Shown in pieces: positions 49,904 through 57,704 of a DNA stretch of 64,000 bases. The position numbers were made by a program, and so were the translations under genes. The stretch spans positions 806,001 through 870,000 of the forward strand of contig OX044365.1 in assembly GCA_943846755.1 (NCBI GenBank), in the 5' to 3' direction. The DNA is from UBA8752 sp002336475 (GTDB lineage: Bacteria > Bacteroidota > Bacteroidia > Flavobacteriales_D > Sanyastnellaceae). The first letter of the stretch is position 1; each line of letters opens with the position of its first letter. Below the pieces are notes generated by a model. That model searched no databases and was not told where the DNA came from. It saw only the letters and a program-made list of their open reading frames with translations.

Positions 49904-50596
49904 ATGTTTATGGCTTTTCGCACCACTTCAGCTGCTGCAATTTTAATGGCCTTCAGCACGCCTGCCGCCCTGTTGGCAGCGCCTCAGGACCTTCGCAACT
50001 TTGACGACTTCATCCATTATGTCCGCACCGAAGCCCACTCGGGAGACGCAGAACGCATCATGGATTGCTTCGCTGCTTTTGTGGTTCAAGAAGAAGGGTG
50101 CGAACCGGTGGCCATTGGAGACGTGCTGGGAAAAGAAGCCCAGCGGTTCGGCTGGAAGGCCACTGGGAGGGATGTCGCTCGGTTTGCTGATGGATTTGTG
50201 CTGATTGATACGGACGGCACCATGACCAACTTGCAGGCGCGCGCCAAGGGGCAAAGTCACCTGCTGGACATTCTGGGCAACCGCGTAAAACTGCGCCGCA
50301 GCCCAGGTCAGGACGGTGAAGTGATCGCCCTTCTGGACCAAGGTGCACTGCCCGGTCAGTTGGATGTGGGCCGCTGGACCGTGGACCGCGACGGCACAAC
50401 TTGGACCCCTGTTCAACTCGAGCACCCCGACTTGGGAAAGGTCAAAGGCTACATCGGCAGCGACTATGTACGTGCCACTCGGGGACACGGCGACCTCAAA
50501 TTGACGGCCTCCTATGATGGCACGCGTTGGGCCCTGACAGGATATGACCGGACGCGGTCAGACCTCGTGGTCAACCACGACTGCCCCACGCCTTGA
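49904..50596 (+). CDS. Secreted protein with bacterial SH3-like domain
   Basis: From the ATG at 49904 the 230-residue protein has a signal peptide (RTTSAAAILMAFSTPAALLA). Residues ~30-120 contain DLRNFDDFIHYVRTEAHSGD and QEEGCEPVAIGDVLGKEAQR, not matched to a known domain. The stretch VKLRRSPGQDGEVIALLDQG through VKGYIGSDYVRA is an SH3b-like fold, as in proteins that bind cell-wall peptides; the same kind of domain ends the BatD-E fusion here. A C-terminal Cys is present. The longer frame back to 49811 would remove the natural signal, so it was shortened. It overlaps the convergent hotdog gene by 26 bases. Confidence 0.75.
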   Translation: MFMAFRTTSAAAILMAFSTPAALLAAPQDLRNFDDFIHYVRTEAHSGDAERIMDCFAAFVVQEEGCEPVAIGDVLGKEAQRFGWKATGRDVARFADGFVLIDTDGTMTNLQARAKGQSHLLDILGNRVKLRRSPGQDGEVIALLDQGALPGQLDVGRWTVDRDGTTWTPVQLEHPDLGKVKGYIGSDYVRATRGHGDLKLTASYDGTRWALTGYDRTRSDLVVNHDCPTP

Positions 50597-51077
50597 GGTG
50601 CCAGTGAACCAGGGCCTGGGCGCAATGTTCGCCCCGGGCGTCGTGGAGGGCGGCGCCCAACTGAACCCTGGCTACCCCCTCCTTCTGAAGCACATCGGAC
50701 AGTCCCAAGACTTCCGGTGTGTTTCTTTTTGAGCTGGCCGTGCAATCCCCCTGTGGCTTGGCCAAGTAATCCACCTCGATGCGCGACATGATGATTCTGT
50801 AGTCCCTCATGCCCAGCTCAATCAAAATGGAAGCCCCGGAAGAAAACTCCAGCGCAGTGGCGATGGCACAGGCGTGCATGCCCCCCAAGTGGTTCCGATT
50901 GGACCTGCGCTCTGGCAAAGTCACCAGGACCTCCTCTTGACTCACTCCTGAAACACTGATCCGGTGGGGACGGTTGAACGGAAGTGCCACCCGCATCAAC
51001 CGGTCAAGGGCTTTGGGACTTCCTGACCGCGCCTCGGCGAGCGCTTTGTCCGCGCGTTGGGCCACCCAAGCGTTCAT
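50571..51077 (-). CDS. DUF4442-family hotdog-fold protein (acyl-CoA thioesterase-like)
   Basis: From the ATG at 51077 the 168-residue protein shows LMRVALPFNRPHRISVSGVS, VLVTLPERRSNRNHLGGMHA (the hotdog Asn-His-Gly-like region), AIATALEFSSGASILIELG, and RIIMSRIEVDYLAKPQGD. This fits the DUF4442 branch of hotdog thioesterases. The substrate is unknown. The upstream MazG-like gene overlaps by 4 bp (51074-51077), so they form an operon. The longer frame back to 51284 lies within that gene and was rejected. Confidence 0.75.
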   Translation of the reverse strand: MNAWVAQRADKALAEARSGSPKALDRLMRVALPFNRPHRISVSGVSQEEVLVTLPERRSNRNHLGGMHACAIATALEFSSGASILIELGMRDYRIIMSRIEVDYLAKPQGDCTASSKRNTPEVLGLSDVLQKEGVARVQLGAALHDARGEHCAQALVHWHLKAWGSRG

Positions 51078-51496
51078 GGTGCTGCACTTGAAAATTCGAC
51101 CCCAGCATCTCTCAATGCCCCTGCGATATCCGGCTTGAAATATCCAGGCCCCTTCAAGACCTTCCCGTCTGCTCGGTAAATCGGTTGACCATCCGGTCCA
51201 AGCTTGGACATATTGGAGGCTTGTATGGTGCGAAAAACATCGGCCATCACATTCTGCATGCCATGGCTGACGATGGTGCCACACAATATGTACAGCATGT
51301 CTCCCAGCGCATCGGCCACTTCAACCATATCTCCTGCGCGAACAGCTTCTAGGTATTCATCATTCTCTTCGGCCATCAGACTGTGGCGCAAAGACATTTC
51401 CTCAGAAGACAAGGACATTTTGGGTGCTTTTTCCACCCGCAAACCAAAGGTGCTGTGAAACTCCGCGACGGAGGAGAGGCATTCGTTCAAGGTCAT
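51074..51496 (-). CDS. MazG-like nucleotide pyrophosphohydrolase
   Basis: The 140-residue all-helical protein carries the metal-binding pattern of the MazG/PRA-PH superfamily: LMAEENDEYLEAVRAGDMVE (E-E-x-x-E) followed by VADALGDMLYILCGTIV (A-x-x-D). A conserved ASNMSKLGPDGQPIYRADG follows, as in phage- and Bacteroidota-type nucleotide pyrophosphohydrolases. It may hydrolyse dNTPs or phosphoribosyl-ATP-like substrates; a HisE role is not supported by any histidine gene nearby. The hotdog gene is coupled downstream. It is divergent from the Bat operon that starts at 51616. Confidence 0.82.
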   Translation of the reverse strand: MTLNECLSSVAEFHSTFGLRVEKAPKMSLSSEEMSLRHSLMAEENDEYLEAVRAGDMVEVADALGDMLYILCGTIVSHGMQNVMADVFRTIQASNMSKLGPDGQPIYRADGKVLKGPGYFKPDIAGALRDAGVEFSSAAP

Positions 51497-51615
51497 GCCC
51501 CAATTTGGGACAACATCTTTTAACCGCCCCTATCGGGCCCACCGAAACCATGCCTGTATTTTTGGACTTGTGGTCAGCGCTTCCACCTTTGACCACATCC
51601 TACTGAACAACAGAC

Positions 51616-52653
51616 ATGCTTAGCAACACCCCTACTTCGGAGATCGCTTCGGCCAACAACGGCAGTCCGGACATTCAGGCCCTGACAGAACGCATACGGT
51701 CTGCCAGTGGATTCGTAGACCAACTCCGTCATGAGGTTGGCAAGGCGGTGGTCGGCCAGCGCAACATGATGGACACCCTCATCACAGGGCTGTTGGCCGA
51801 TGGCCACGTGCTCTTGGAGGGCGTGCCAGGACTGGCCAAAACACTGGCCATCCAAACACTCAGCCAGGCAGTGGCGGTGGACTTTAGCCGCATCCAATTC
51901 ACACCAGACCTGCTGCCTGCAGACGTTGTGGGCACCATGATTTACAATCAAAAACAGGAGCAATTCACCGTGAGCAAGGGTCCGATTTTCGCCCATTTCG
52001 TGCTTGCAGATGAAATCAACCGTGCCCCTGCCAAAGTCCAAAGCGCCTTGTTGGAGGCCATGCAGGAAAGACAGGTGACGATTGGTTCCGAGACCTTTCC
52101 CCTCCCCCAACCCTTTCTGGTGCTGGCCACGCAAAACCCTGTCGAACAAGAAGGAACTTATCCGCTGCCAGAAGCGCAAGTCGACCGATTCCTGCTCAAA
52201 GCGGTCATCGATTACCCCACCTCGGAGGAAGAGCAGATCATCCTGAGAAACCAAGTCTCGTCAGGTCCCCGTGCCAAGGTGCAACCTGTGGTGACACCTG
52301 CTGAAATTGTGGCCGCACGGAAACTGGTCCGCGAGGTCTACATGGATGAAAAAATCGAACGCTACATCGTGACCCTGGTGCAAGCGACCCGAAAACCGGA
52401 AAACCATGGCATGGGCCACTTGGGGCCGCTGATCGGATTTGGCGCCTCTCCAAGGGCCACCATTGGACTCGCCATGGCCGGCAAAGCCAGGGCGTTCATG
52501 GCACACCGCGGATACGTGATCCCCGAGGACATTCGCGCCGTAGCGATGGATGTGCTCCGACACCGCATCGGCCTGACTTTTGAAGCTGAAGCCGAGGAAA
52601 TCCGCCAAGAGCAAATCGTCACCGAGATCCTCGACCAGGTTCAAGTCCCCTGA
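51616..52653 (+). CDS. MoxR-family AAA+ ATPase (Bat operon)
   Basis: The 345-residue AAA+ protein is the chaperone-like first gene of the Bat operon. Walker A is HVLLEGVPGLAKT (near residues 60-72), Walker B in FAHFVLADEINRAPAKVQ, sensor 1 in LVLATQNPVEQEGTYPLPEA, and the arginine finger region in EAQVDRFLLK. The C-terminal lid has SPRATIGLAMAGKARAFMAH. MoxR proteins often work with VWA-domain partners, which are encoded directly downstream. The DUF58 gene begins one base after the stop. Confidence 0.94.
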   Translation: MLSNTPTSEIASANNGSPDIQALTERIRSASGFVDQLRHEVGKAVVGQRNMMDTLITGLLADGHVLLEGVPGLAKTLAIQTLSQAVAVDFSRIQFTPDLLPADVVGTMIYNQKQEQFTVSKGPIFAHFVLADEINRAPAKVQSALLEAMQERQVTIGSETFPLPQPFLVLATQNPVEQEGTYPLPEAQVDRFLLKAVIDYPTSEEEQIILRNQVSSGPRAKVQPVVTPAEIVAARKLVREVYMDEKIERYIVTLVQATRKPENHGMGHLGPLIGFGASPRATIGLAMAGKARAFMAHRGYVIPEDIRAVAMDVLRHRIGLTFEAEAEEIRQEQIVTEILDQVQVP

Positions 52654-52654
52654 G

Positions 52655-53521
52655 ATGGAAGCCTCCGAGCTGATTCGCCGCGTTCGCCGGGTAGAGTTGC
52701 GTGCCCGTGGACTGAGCAGCCAGATTTTTTCGGGTGAATACCACAGTGCCTTCAAGGGAAGGGGCATGGCATTCAGCGAGAACCGGGCCTATCAGCATGG
52801 AGACGAAATCCGCACCATCGACTGGAACGTCACGGCGCGCATGCGCAGTCCCTATGTCAAAGTCTTCGAGGAAGAGCGCGAGCTGACGGCCATGCTGCTC
52901 ATCGATGTGAGCGCCTCAGGAAAATTGGGCAGCCGTGAAAAATCCAAACGGGAGCTCGCCGCCGAGCTTGCCGCAGTCCTCGCCTTTTCGGCGGGACAGA
53001 ACAACGACAAGATTGGCGCCATTTTATTTAGCGACCGAATAGAGCGGTTCATTCCTCCCAAAAAAGGACGCAGCCATATCCTGCGTATCGTGAGGGAGAT
53101 CATCAACATGGAGCCAGAAGGAAATGGGACGGACATCGCTTCAGCCCTGGAGCACTTTAGCCGTGTGATGAAGAAGCGGACGATTGCTTTTCTGATCAGT
53201 GACCTACAGGACACTGGATTTGGAGATGTGCTCAAGCGAACGGCAAGAAGGCACGACTTGGTCGCCCTGCAGTTGGTGGACGATGTGGAATTAAAAGCGG
53301 CCAAATTTGGATGGCTCGCGGCCACTGACCCCGAGTCCGGCATGGCCGCCTTTATAGACACGTCGTCTTTGCGTTGGCGCAAGCGATACACCGCTGCTGC
53401 GCAGACATTCCAAACTGAGCTTGTCGACATGATGAAGCGATCAGGAGTGGACCATACGGTTCTCAATACCGCCAAGCCTTACGTCCAACCCCTCATGCAA
53501 TTGTTTGATCGCCGTGGTTGA
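52655..53521 (+). CDS. DUF58 (VWA-related) protein of the Bat operon
   Basis: The 288-residue protein belongs to DUF58, a VWA-like family that travels with moxR. It has RRVRRVELRARGLSSQIFSG, the hallmark AYQHGDEIRTIDWNVTARM, FEEERELTAMLLIDVSAS with an Asp-x-Ser-x-Ser MIDAS-like motif, and NDKIGAILFSDRIERFIPP. Its role is thought to be as a MoxR partner or adaptor. The start at 52655 follows the moxR stop directly; the longer frame back to 52580 lies inside moxR. The next gene overlaps its end by 8 bases. Confidence 0.9.
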   Translation: MEASELIRRVRRVELRARGLSSQIFSGEYHSAFKGRGMAFSENRAYQHGDEIRTIDWNVTARMRSPYVKVFEEERELTAMLLIDVSASGKLGSREKSKRELAAELAAVLAFSAGQNNDKIGAILFSDRIERFIPPKKGRSHILRIVREIINMEPEGNGTDIASALEHFSRVMKKRTIAFLISDLQDTGFGDVLKRTARRHDLVALQLVDDVELKAAKFGWLAATDPESGMAAFIDTSSLRWRKRYTAAAQTFQTELVDMMKRSGVDHTVLNTAKPYVQPLMQLFDRRG

Positions 53522-54527
53522 GCTGCGCTTCATTGCCGCGCTGTTGCTGACCCTGTCAGCCACCGTTCGGGGGCAATCCGAGCCTGTGATCAATATGTTG
53601 GTCGACCGCGACAGCATCGGCGTGGGCGAGCTGTTGACTGTGCAGCTGATTTCCGACGAGCCGCTGGCAGGCGGGCAACGCTGGCAATGGCCCGAATTCT
53701 CACCCGGAGACACCTTGACCCAAGGATGGGAAATCATATCGGTTACTGGGCCAGACAGCAGTGCTTCAACTGCGCTTGAAGCAGGGTTGAGAAGGGTGCA
53801 GAACATCGCTGTAATGGCTTGGGATACCGGCGCCATGGTTTTGGGTCCGTTCGCACTTGTGGACAGCGGAAAAGTGGCCGCTCAAACTGCGCGTACTACA
53901 GTTGAAGTCGGTCTGGTGCCTTTGGAGGACAATCCGGCACCGAAGCCCATGCAAGGTTTTAAGGCCTATCAGTTCACTTGGTGGGAACGTCTTCAGTCCG
54001 CACTCCCTTGGGTTTTTGGTGTGATCGTCTCCGCTCTGCTCGGTCTTTGGTTGTACAAAAAGTGGCGAAGCAGGGAAGCCAAGGAAATGCAGGAAACACC
54101 CCCCAGCACGCCAGAAATTCCTGCACACGTAACGGCACTGGCGTTGTTGCGTCAACTTGAACAAGACCAGCCGTGGACCCAAGGGCAAGGAAAAGAAGCA
54201 CAAGCGGTGTTGTCCGAAGCCGTTCGCGTTCACCTGCAAGGCAGCTTTGGTGTCAAGGCCCTCGAGCGGACCACCGATGAGCTCGCCCAAACATTGCGCA
54301 GCGCGCCCATTCAAGGGATGGCCCAAGAGGAGAGCGACTGGATGATCGCCCTTCTGCAACGTTCTGATCTCGTGAAATTTGCCAAGCAGGACATGGATGG
54401 AGATGCGCACTTGAGGGTGGTTCAGGAGAGCATCGAATGGATCACGCGAACCATTCCAAGCCCTGATCCTGCCGCCCAAGTTGAATCTGGAAAACCACCT
54501 TCAAGTCCCCAGCAAGGCCATGCGTGA
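53514..54527 (+). CDS. BatG-position membrane protein (Bat operon, unknown function)
   Basis: The 337-residue protein has an N-terminal signal or membrane segment (IAALLLTLSATVRGQ), a beta-rich periplasmic region (to about residue 155), one membrane helix (around LPWVFGVIVSALLGLWLYKK), and a cytosolic helical tail with ALLRQLEQDQPWTQG and VRVHLQGSFGVKALERTTDE. This resembles the membrane protein placed between the DUF58 gene and batA in Bacteroidota Bat operons. It has no ATG in the right place; a GTG at 53514 or TTG at 53505 is used, and both overlap the DUF58 gene. The C-terminus overlaps batA by 8 bases. Confidence 0.8.
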   Translation: MVELRFIAALLLTLSATVRGQSEPVINMLVDRDSIGVGELLTVQLISDEPLAGGQRWQWPEFSPGDTLTQGWEIISVTGPDSSASTALEAGLRRVQNIAVMAWDTGAMVLGPFALVDSGKVAAQTARTTVEVGLVPLEDNPAPKPMQGFKAYQFTWWERLQSALPWVFGVIVSALLGLWLYKKWRSREAKEMQETPPSTPEIPAHVTALALLRQLEQDQPWTQGQGKEAQAVLSEAVRVHLQGSFGVKALERTTDELAQTLRSAPIQGMAQEESDWMIALLQRSDLVKFAKQDMDGDAHLRVVQESIEWITRTIPSPDPAAQVESGKPPSSPQQGHA

Positions 54528-55608
54528 GTCCGCCAACATATGGATACTGCGCAGCCGACAGACGGTGGCTCAACTGGTGGGTTGGGGCGCTTGGCTTGGC
54601 GTGTTGTTTATCGCCAACAACCGCTACGAATGGGGAAACCCACGGGCTTGGTGGTTGCTCATTGCTGTCGGGGCGTGGAGCCTGTGGTCGGTATTCCGAC
54701 CCATCTTACTGCCCACGTTCAGAATGAACCTGCACCACCTGGGATTGACCCCCCCGCGTCGAGACCAGTGGATCCCACTCCTACCAGACGCGCTGCGTAC
54801 GGCTGGACTGGCCCTCATAGTTTTGGTCATCGCTCAGCCTCAGAGCTCTTCCAGCATCGAAAACATGACGCGCGAAGGCATTGACATCGTGATGGCCATG
54901 GACGTTTCGGCCAGCATGTTGAGCAAGGATTTCCGGCCCAACCGACTTGAGGCGGCCAAAAAAGTGGCCCGGGAATTTGTTGAGGACCGGCCTTATGACC
55001 GCGTAGGTGTGGTGGTGTATGAAGGGGAAAGCTTTACGAGGGTTCCCCTGACCACAGACCACCGCGTGGTTGTCGATGGCTTGGACGGCCTAGAAACCGG
55101 CATGGTGGAAGGTGGAACTGCCATCGGCATGGGATTGGCCACAGCGGTCAACAGACTGAGAAAAAGCGATGCCAAAAGCAAGGTGGTCATTCTCATCACT
55201 GATGGTGAAAACAATGCGGGTCAAATCGAGCCGCTCGATGCAGCACAGCTGGCCTCCCTTGAATCCATTAGGGTCTACACAATTGGTGTAGGCACCGTTG
55301 GCAAAGCGAAGAGTCCAGTGCGCAAAAGGCCCGATGGAAGCTTCATTTATGATTGGGTTGAAGTCAACATCGATGAAGGCACCCTGCAGAGCATCGCCCA
55401 AGAAACTGGAGGGCGATATTTCCGTGCCACAAGTGGCAACAAATTGCGCGAGGTTTACGAAGAGATTGACACTTTGGAAAAGACCCGATTCAATGTCTTT
55501 CGCTACAACAAAAGGACAGAAGAATTCCCTCTCCTGGGGTGGCTGACCCTCATGGTCCTTGGCACCGAGGCTTTGGTGCGCCACTTGTTTTTGAGGAGCC
55601 TGCCATGA
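54520..55608 (+). CDS. batA: BatA, VWA-domain aerotolerance membrane protein
   Basis: The 362-residue protein has membrane helices near residues 20-37 and 45-63, then a VWA domain with MIDAS motif VMAMDVSASMLSKDFRPNR (D-x-S-x-S), YDRVGVVVYEGESFTRVPLT, the Thr in ETGMVEGGTAIGMGL, and VVILITDGENNAGQIEP. A third helix near the C-terminus (WLTLMVLGTEALVRHLF) anchors it. BatA is implicated in aerotolerance in Bacteroides; the molecular role is not settled. The ATG at 54520 overlaps the previous gene by 8 bases, and batB overlaps its stop as ATGA. Confidence 0.92.
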   Translation: MRESANIWILRSRQTVAQLVGWGAWLGVLFIANNRYEWGNPRAWWLLIAVGAWSLWSVFRPILLPTFRMNLHHLGLTPPRRDQWIPLLPDALRTAGLALIVLVIAQPQSSSSIENMTREGIDIVMAMDVSASMLSKDFRPNRLEAAKKVAREFVEDRPYDRVGVVVYEGESFTRVPLTTDHRVVVDGLDGLETGMVEGGTAIGMGLATAVNRLRKSDAKSKVVILITDGENNAGQIEPLDAAQLASLESIRVYTIGVGTVGKAKSPVRKRPDGSFIYDWVEVNIDEGTLQSIAQETGGRYFRATSGNKLREVYEEIDTLEKTRFNVFRYNKRTEEFPLLGWLTLMVLGTEALVRHLFLRSLP

Positions 55609-57704
55609 GCACCGAACGCACATACAAGGTGTTTGCCCACGTCACAGGACTCGTGGTGTTTGAGCTGCTGTTCTGGGCGGCGATAGGCGGGATTTATTTG
55701 TTGACGAAGTCGGCTGTTCCTCAATTTGAACTTCACCAACCGTCGGCCTGGCCAGCGCTTTTGATGGCCCCCATCCTGCTGTTGTTCTTTGCCCGTCACT
55801 ACCTCTGGAAGCAGCGGAGAATCTCACAGTCTGTGGACTTAAAGCTGAGCAAAACTTTGTGGCCCAACGCCCGCCCAAGAAGGTCCATTTGGAAGTTTTT
55901 GATCTGGCGCACAGCGCTGGCATTCCTGGCCATGGGCATGCTGGCGCCGAAAACAGGGACCCGCCTTAAAGAAATGGAAGCCAAAGGCGTCGACATTATG
56001 ATAGCCCTTGATGTGAGCCGCTCGATGATGGCGGAAGACTTGGGCATGTCCAGGCTCGACCTTGCCAAGCGCACCATAGAACGCATCGTCGGAAGTCTGG
56101 ATGGCGACAGGGCTGGTCTTGTGGTTTTTGCAGGAGACGCCTATGTGCAGGCTCCATTGACACTCGATCTGGCTGCAGTCAAGCTGTTTCTGGATGCCAT
56201 TGGCCCTGAGGCCATCCCGATGCAAGGCACTGCCATCGGCGCAGCCATTGAGCAGTGTGTGGCCTCGTTTGACCCCGAAAGTCAGGCCAGTAAAGTCGTC
56301 ATTATCCTCACCGACGGCGAAAATCACGAGGACGACGCCCTCGCCCGGGCAGACGAAGCAGCGTCATCAGGAATCAAGGTCCACGCTGCAGGTATGGCCA
56401 GCGAAGCAGGCGGCCCCATTCCTGAGTTTGACCGGTACGGACGACAAACAGGCTACAAGGAAGACAGCAATGGACAGCCGGTAGTGTCGACCTTGGATGA
56501 GCGCATGCTTGTAGCGATGGTCGAAGCTGGAGCAGGAACTTATGTTCGCGCTCAATCCGGGTATGTGGACCTCAGTCCATTCCTTGAAAGCATCGAAAAT
56601 TTGGATACCGGAAAGACGACGAAAGTGGCCTATACCGATTACGTGCACCAGTTCCATTGGTTCTTCTTTATCGGGCTCATGCTCTTGTTGGTTGAAGGGC
56701 TTTGGCCATTGTCTTCTGCAGGCAGAAAATCCGCTTTTGCTGCCTTGGCCCTGCTGCTCACCTTCCCCCCAGCGGTCAACGCTCAAAGCGCGTCGCTTCG
56801 AAAGGGCACCAAAAACGATGCCGTCGAAGGAACCCAAGCCATGCTTGACCGAGACTTTGCTGCTGCCGACAGTTTGTTTGGCCACGCTGAAGGCTGGAAA
56901 GGCGCTGCGCCGGGACAACTTGCCCTGAACCGGGGGCTGGCTTTGGCAGGCAATGGCAGTGATGAAGAGGCCATGAAAGCTTTTCAACGTGCCGCGGCGT
57001 TGTCTAAAGACCCTGTCATCAAAGCCGACGCTTGGAACAACGTGGGCAATCTGCTTTTGGGTGGTCAAGACGCCGAAGGTGCCATAGGCGCTTATAAGGA
57101 AGCCTTGAGGCTGGACCCCTCCGATGAAGACACCCGGTACAATTTGAGCCTTGCATTGGCCATGCGTCAAGACCAGCAAAACCAGGAGAATCAGGACGGA
57201 GAGCAGGACCAAGACGGAGAGCAGGACCAAGACGGAGAGCAGGACCAAGACGGAGAGCAGGACCAAGACGGAGAGCAGGACCAAGACGGAGAGCAGGACC
57301 AAGACGGAGAACAGGACCAAGACGGAGAGCAGGACCAAGACGGAGAGCAGGACCAAGACGGAGAGCAGGACCAAGACGGAGAGCAGGACCAAGACGGAGA
57401 GCAGGACCAGGACGGAGAGCAGGACCAGGACGGAGAGCAGGACCAGGACGGAGAGCAGGACCAGGACGGAGAGCAGAACGGGGAAAACCAAGACGGCCAG
57501 CAAGAAGAAAACGAGGGCAACGGCAGTCAAGGTGACCAGCCAGAACCCAGCACACCCAAAGAGGGGCAAATTCAACCCGCCGACGCCCAGAGGATCCTTG
57601 ACATGCTCGAACGCAATGAAGCCGCGCTTCGTGTCAAATTGCAGGCACAAGAAAATGCGAAGCGCCGCAATGGCAAGAAATCCAAAATCGAGAAGGACTG
57701 GTAA
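55605..57704 (+). CDS. batB: BatB-BatC fusion: VWA membrane protein joined to TPR and acidic repeat domain
   Basis: The 699-residue protein begins as BatB: helices around residues 15-32 and 50-64, a VWA domain with IMIALDVSRSMMAEDLGMSR (MIDAS), DRAGLVVFAGDAYVQAPLT and VVIILTDGENHEDDALA, then a helix near WFFFIGLMLLLVEGLWPLSS. After a further hydrophobic segment that resembles the BatC signal (AFAALALLLTFPPAVNAQ), a TPR region follows (EEAMKAFQRAAAL, ADAWNNVGNLLLGGQ, GAIGAYKEALRLDPSDEDTR). The C-terminal region is a run of GEQDQD units encoded by an 18-bp tandem repeat, then a polar tail. In many Bacteroidota batB and batC are separate genes. The start overlaps batA by 4 bp. Confidence 0.9.
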   Translation: MSTERTYKVFAHVTGLVVFELLFWAAIGGIYLLTKSAVPQFELHQPSAWPALLMAPILLLFFARHYLWKQRRISQSVDLKLSKTLWPNARPRRSIWKFLIWRTALAFLAMGMLAPKTGTRLKEMEAKGVDIMIALDVSRSMMAEDLGMSRLDLAKRTIERIVGSLDGDRAGLVVFAGDAYVQAPLTLDLAAVKLFLDAIGPEAIPMQGTAIGAAIEQCVASFDPESQASKVVIILTDGENHEDDALARADEAASSGIKVHAAGMASEAGGPIPEFDRYGRQTGYKEDSNGQPVVSTLDERMLVAMVEAGAGTYVRAQSGYVDLSPFLESIENLDTGKTTKVAYTDYVHQFHWFFFIGLMLLLVEGLWPLSSAGRKSAFAALALLLTFPPAVNAQSASLRKGTKNDAVEGTQAMLDRDFAAADSLFGHAEGWKGAAPGQLALNRGLALAGNGSDEEAMKAFQRAAALSKDPVIKADAWNNVGNLLLGGQDAEGAIGAYKEALRLDPSDEDTRYNLSLALAMRQDQQNQENQDGEQDQDGEQDQDGEQDQDGEQDQDGEQDQDGEQDQDGEQDQDGEQDQDGEQDQDGEQDQDGEQDQDGEQDQDGEQDQDGEQDQDGEQDQDGEQNGENQDGQQEENEGNGSQGDQPEPSTPKEGQIQPADAQRILDMLERNEAALRVKLQAQENAKRRNGKKSKIEKDW
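57198..57476 (+). repeat. 18-bp tandem repeat, 15 full copies, inside the BatC part
   Basis: The unit GGAGAGCAGGACCAAGAC (Gly-Glu-Gln-Asp-Gln-Asp) is repeated 15 times from 57198 to 57467, plus a 9-base partial copy. Units 1-11 use CAA in the fifth codon and units 12-15 use CAG; unit 7 has GAA for GAG. All differences are silent. The period is a multiple of three, so copy-number change keeps the frame. Confidence 0.95.

Noticed and set aside
49732..49904. T-box riboswitch before thrS
   Set aside because: No T-box core or specifier stem was found, and T-boxes are not usual in this phylum.
57198..57476. The short regular repeats as a possible CRISPR array
   Set aside because: The units are contiguous with no spacers, encode a regular peptide in frame, and lie inside a conserved gene.
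56367..57650. A 427-codon minus-strand open frame opposite BatB-C
   Set aside because: It is kept open by the 18-bp repeat, which has no stop in any frame, and by coding bias of the real gene; its translation is a low-complexity LVLLSV run.
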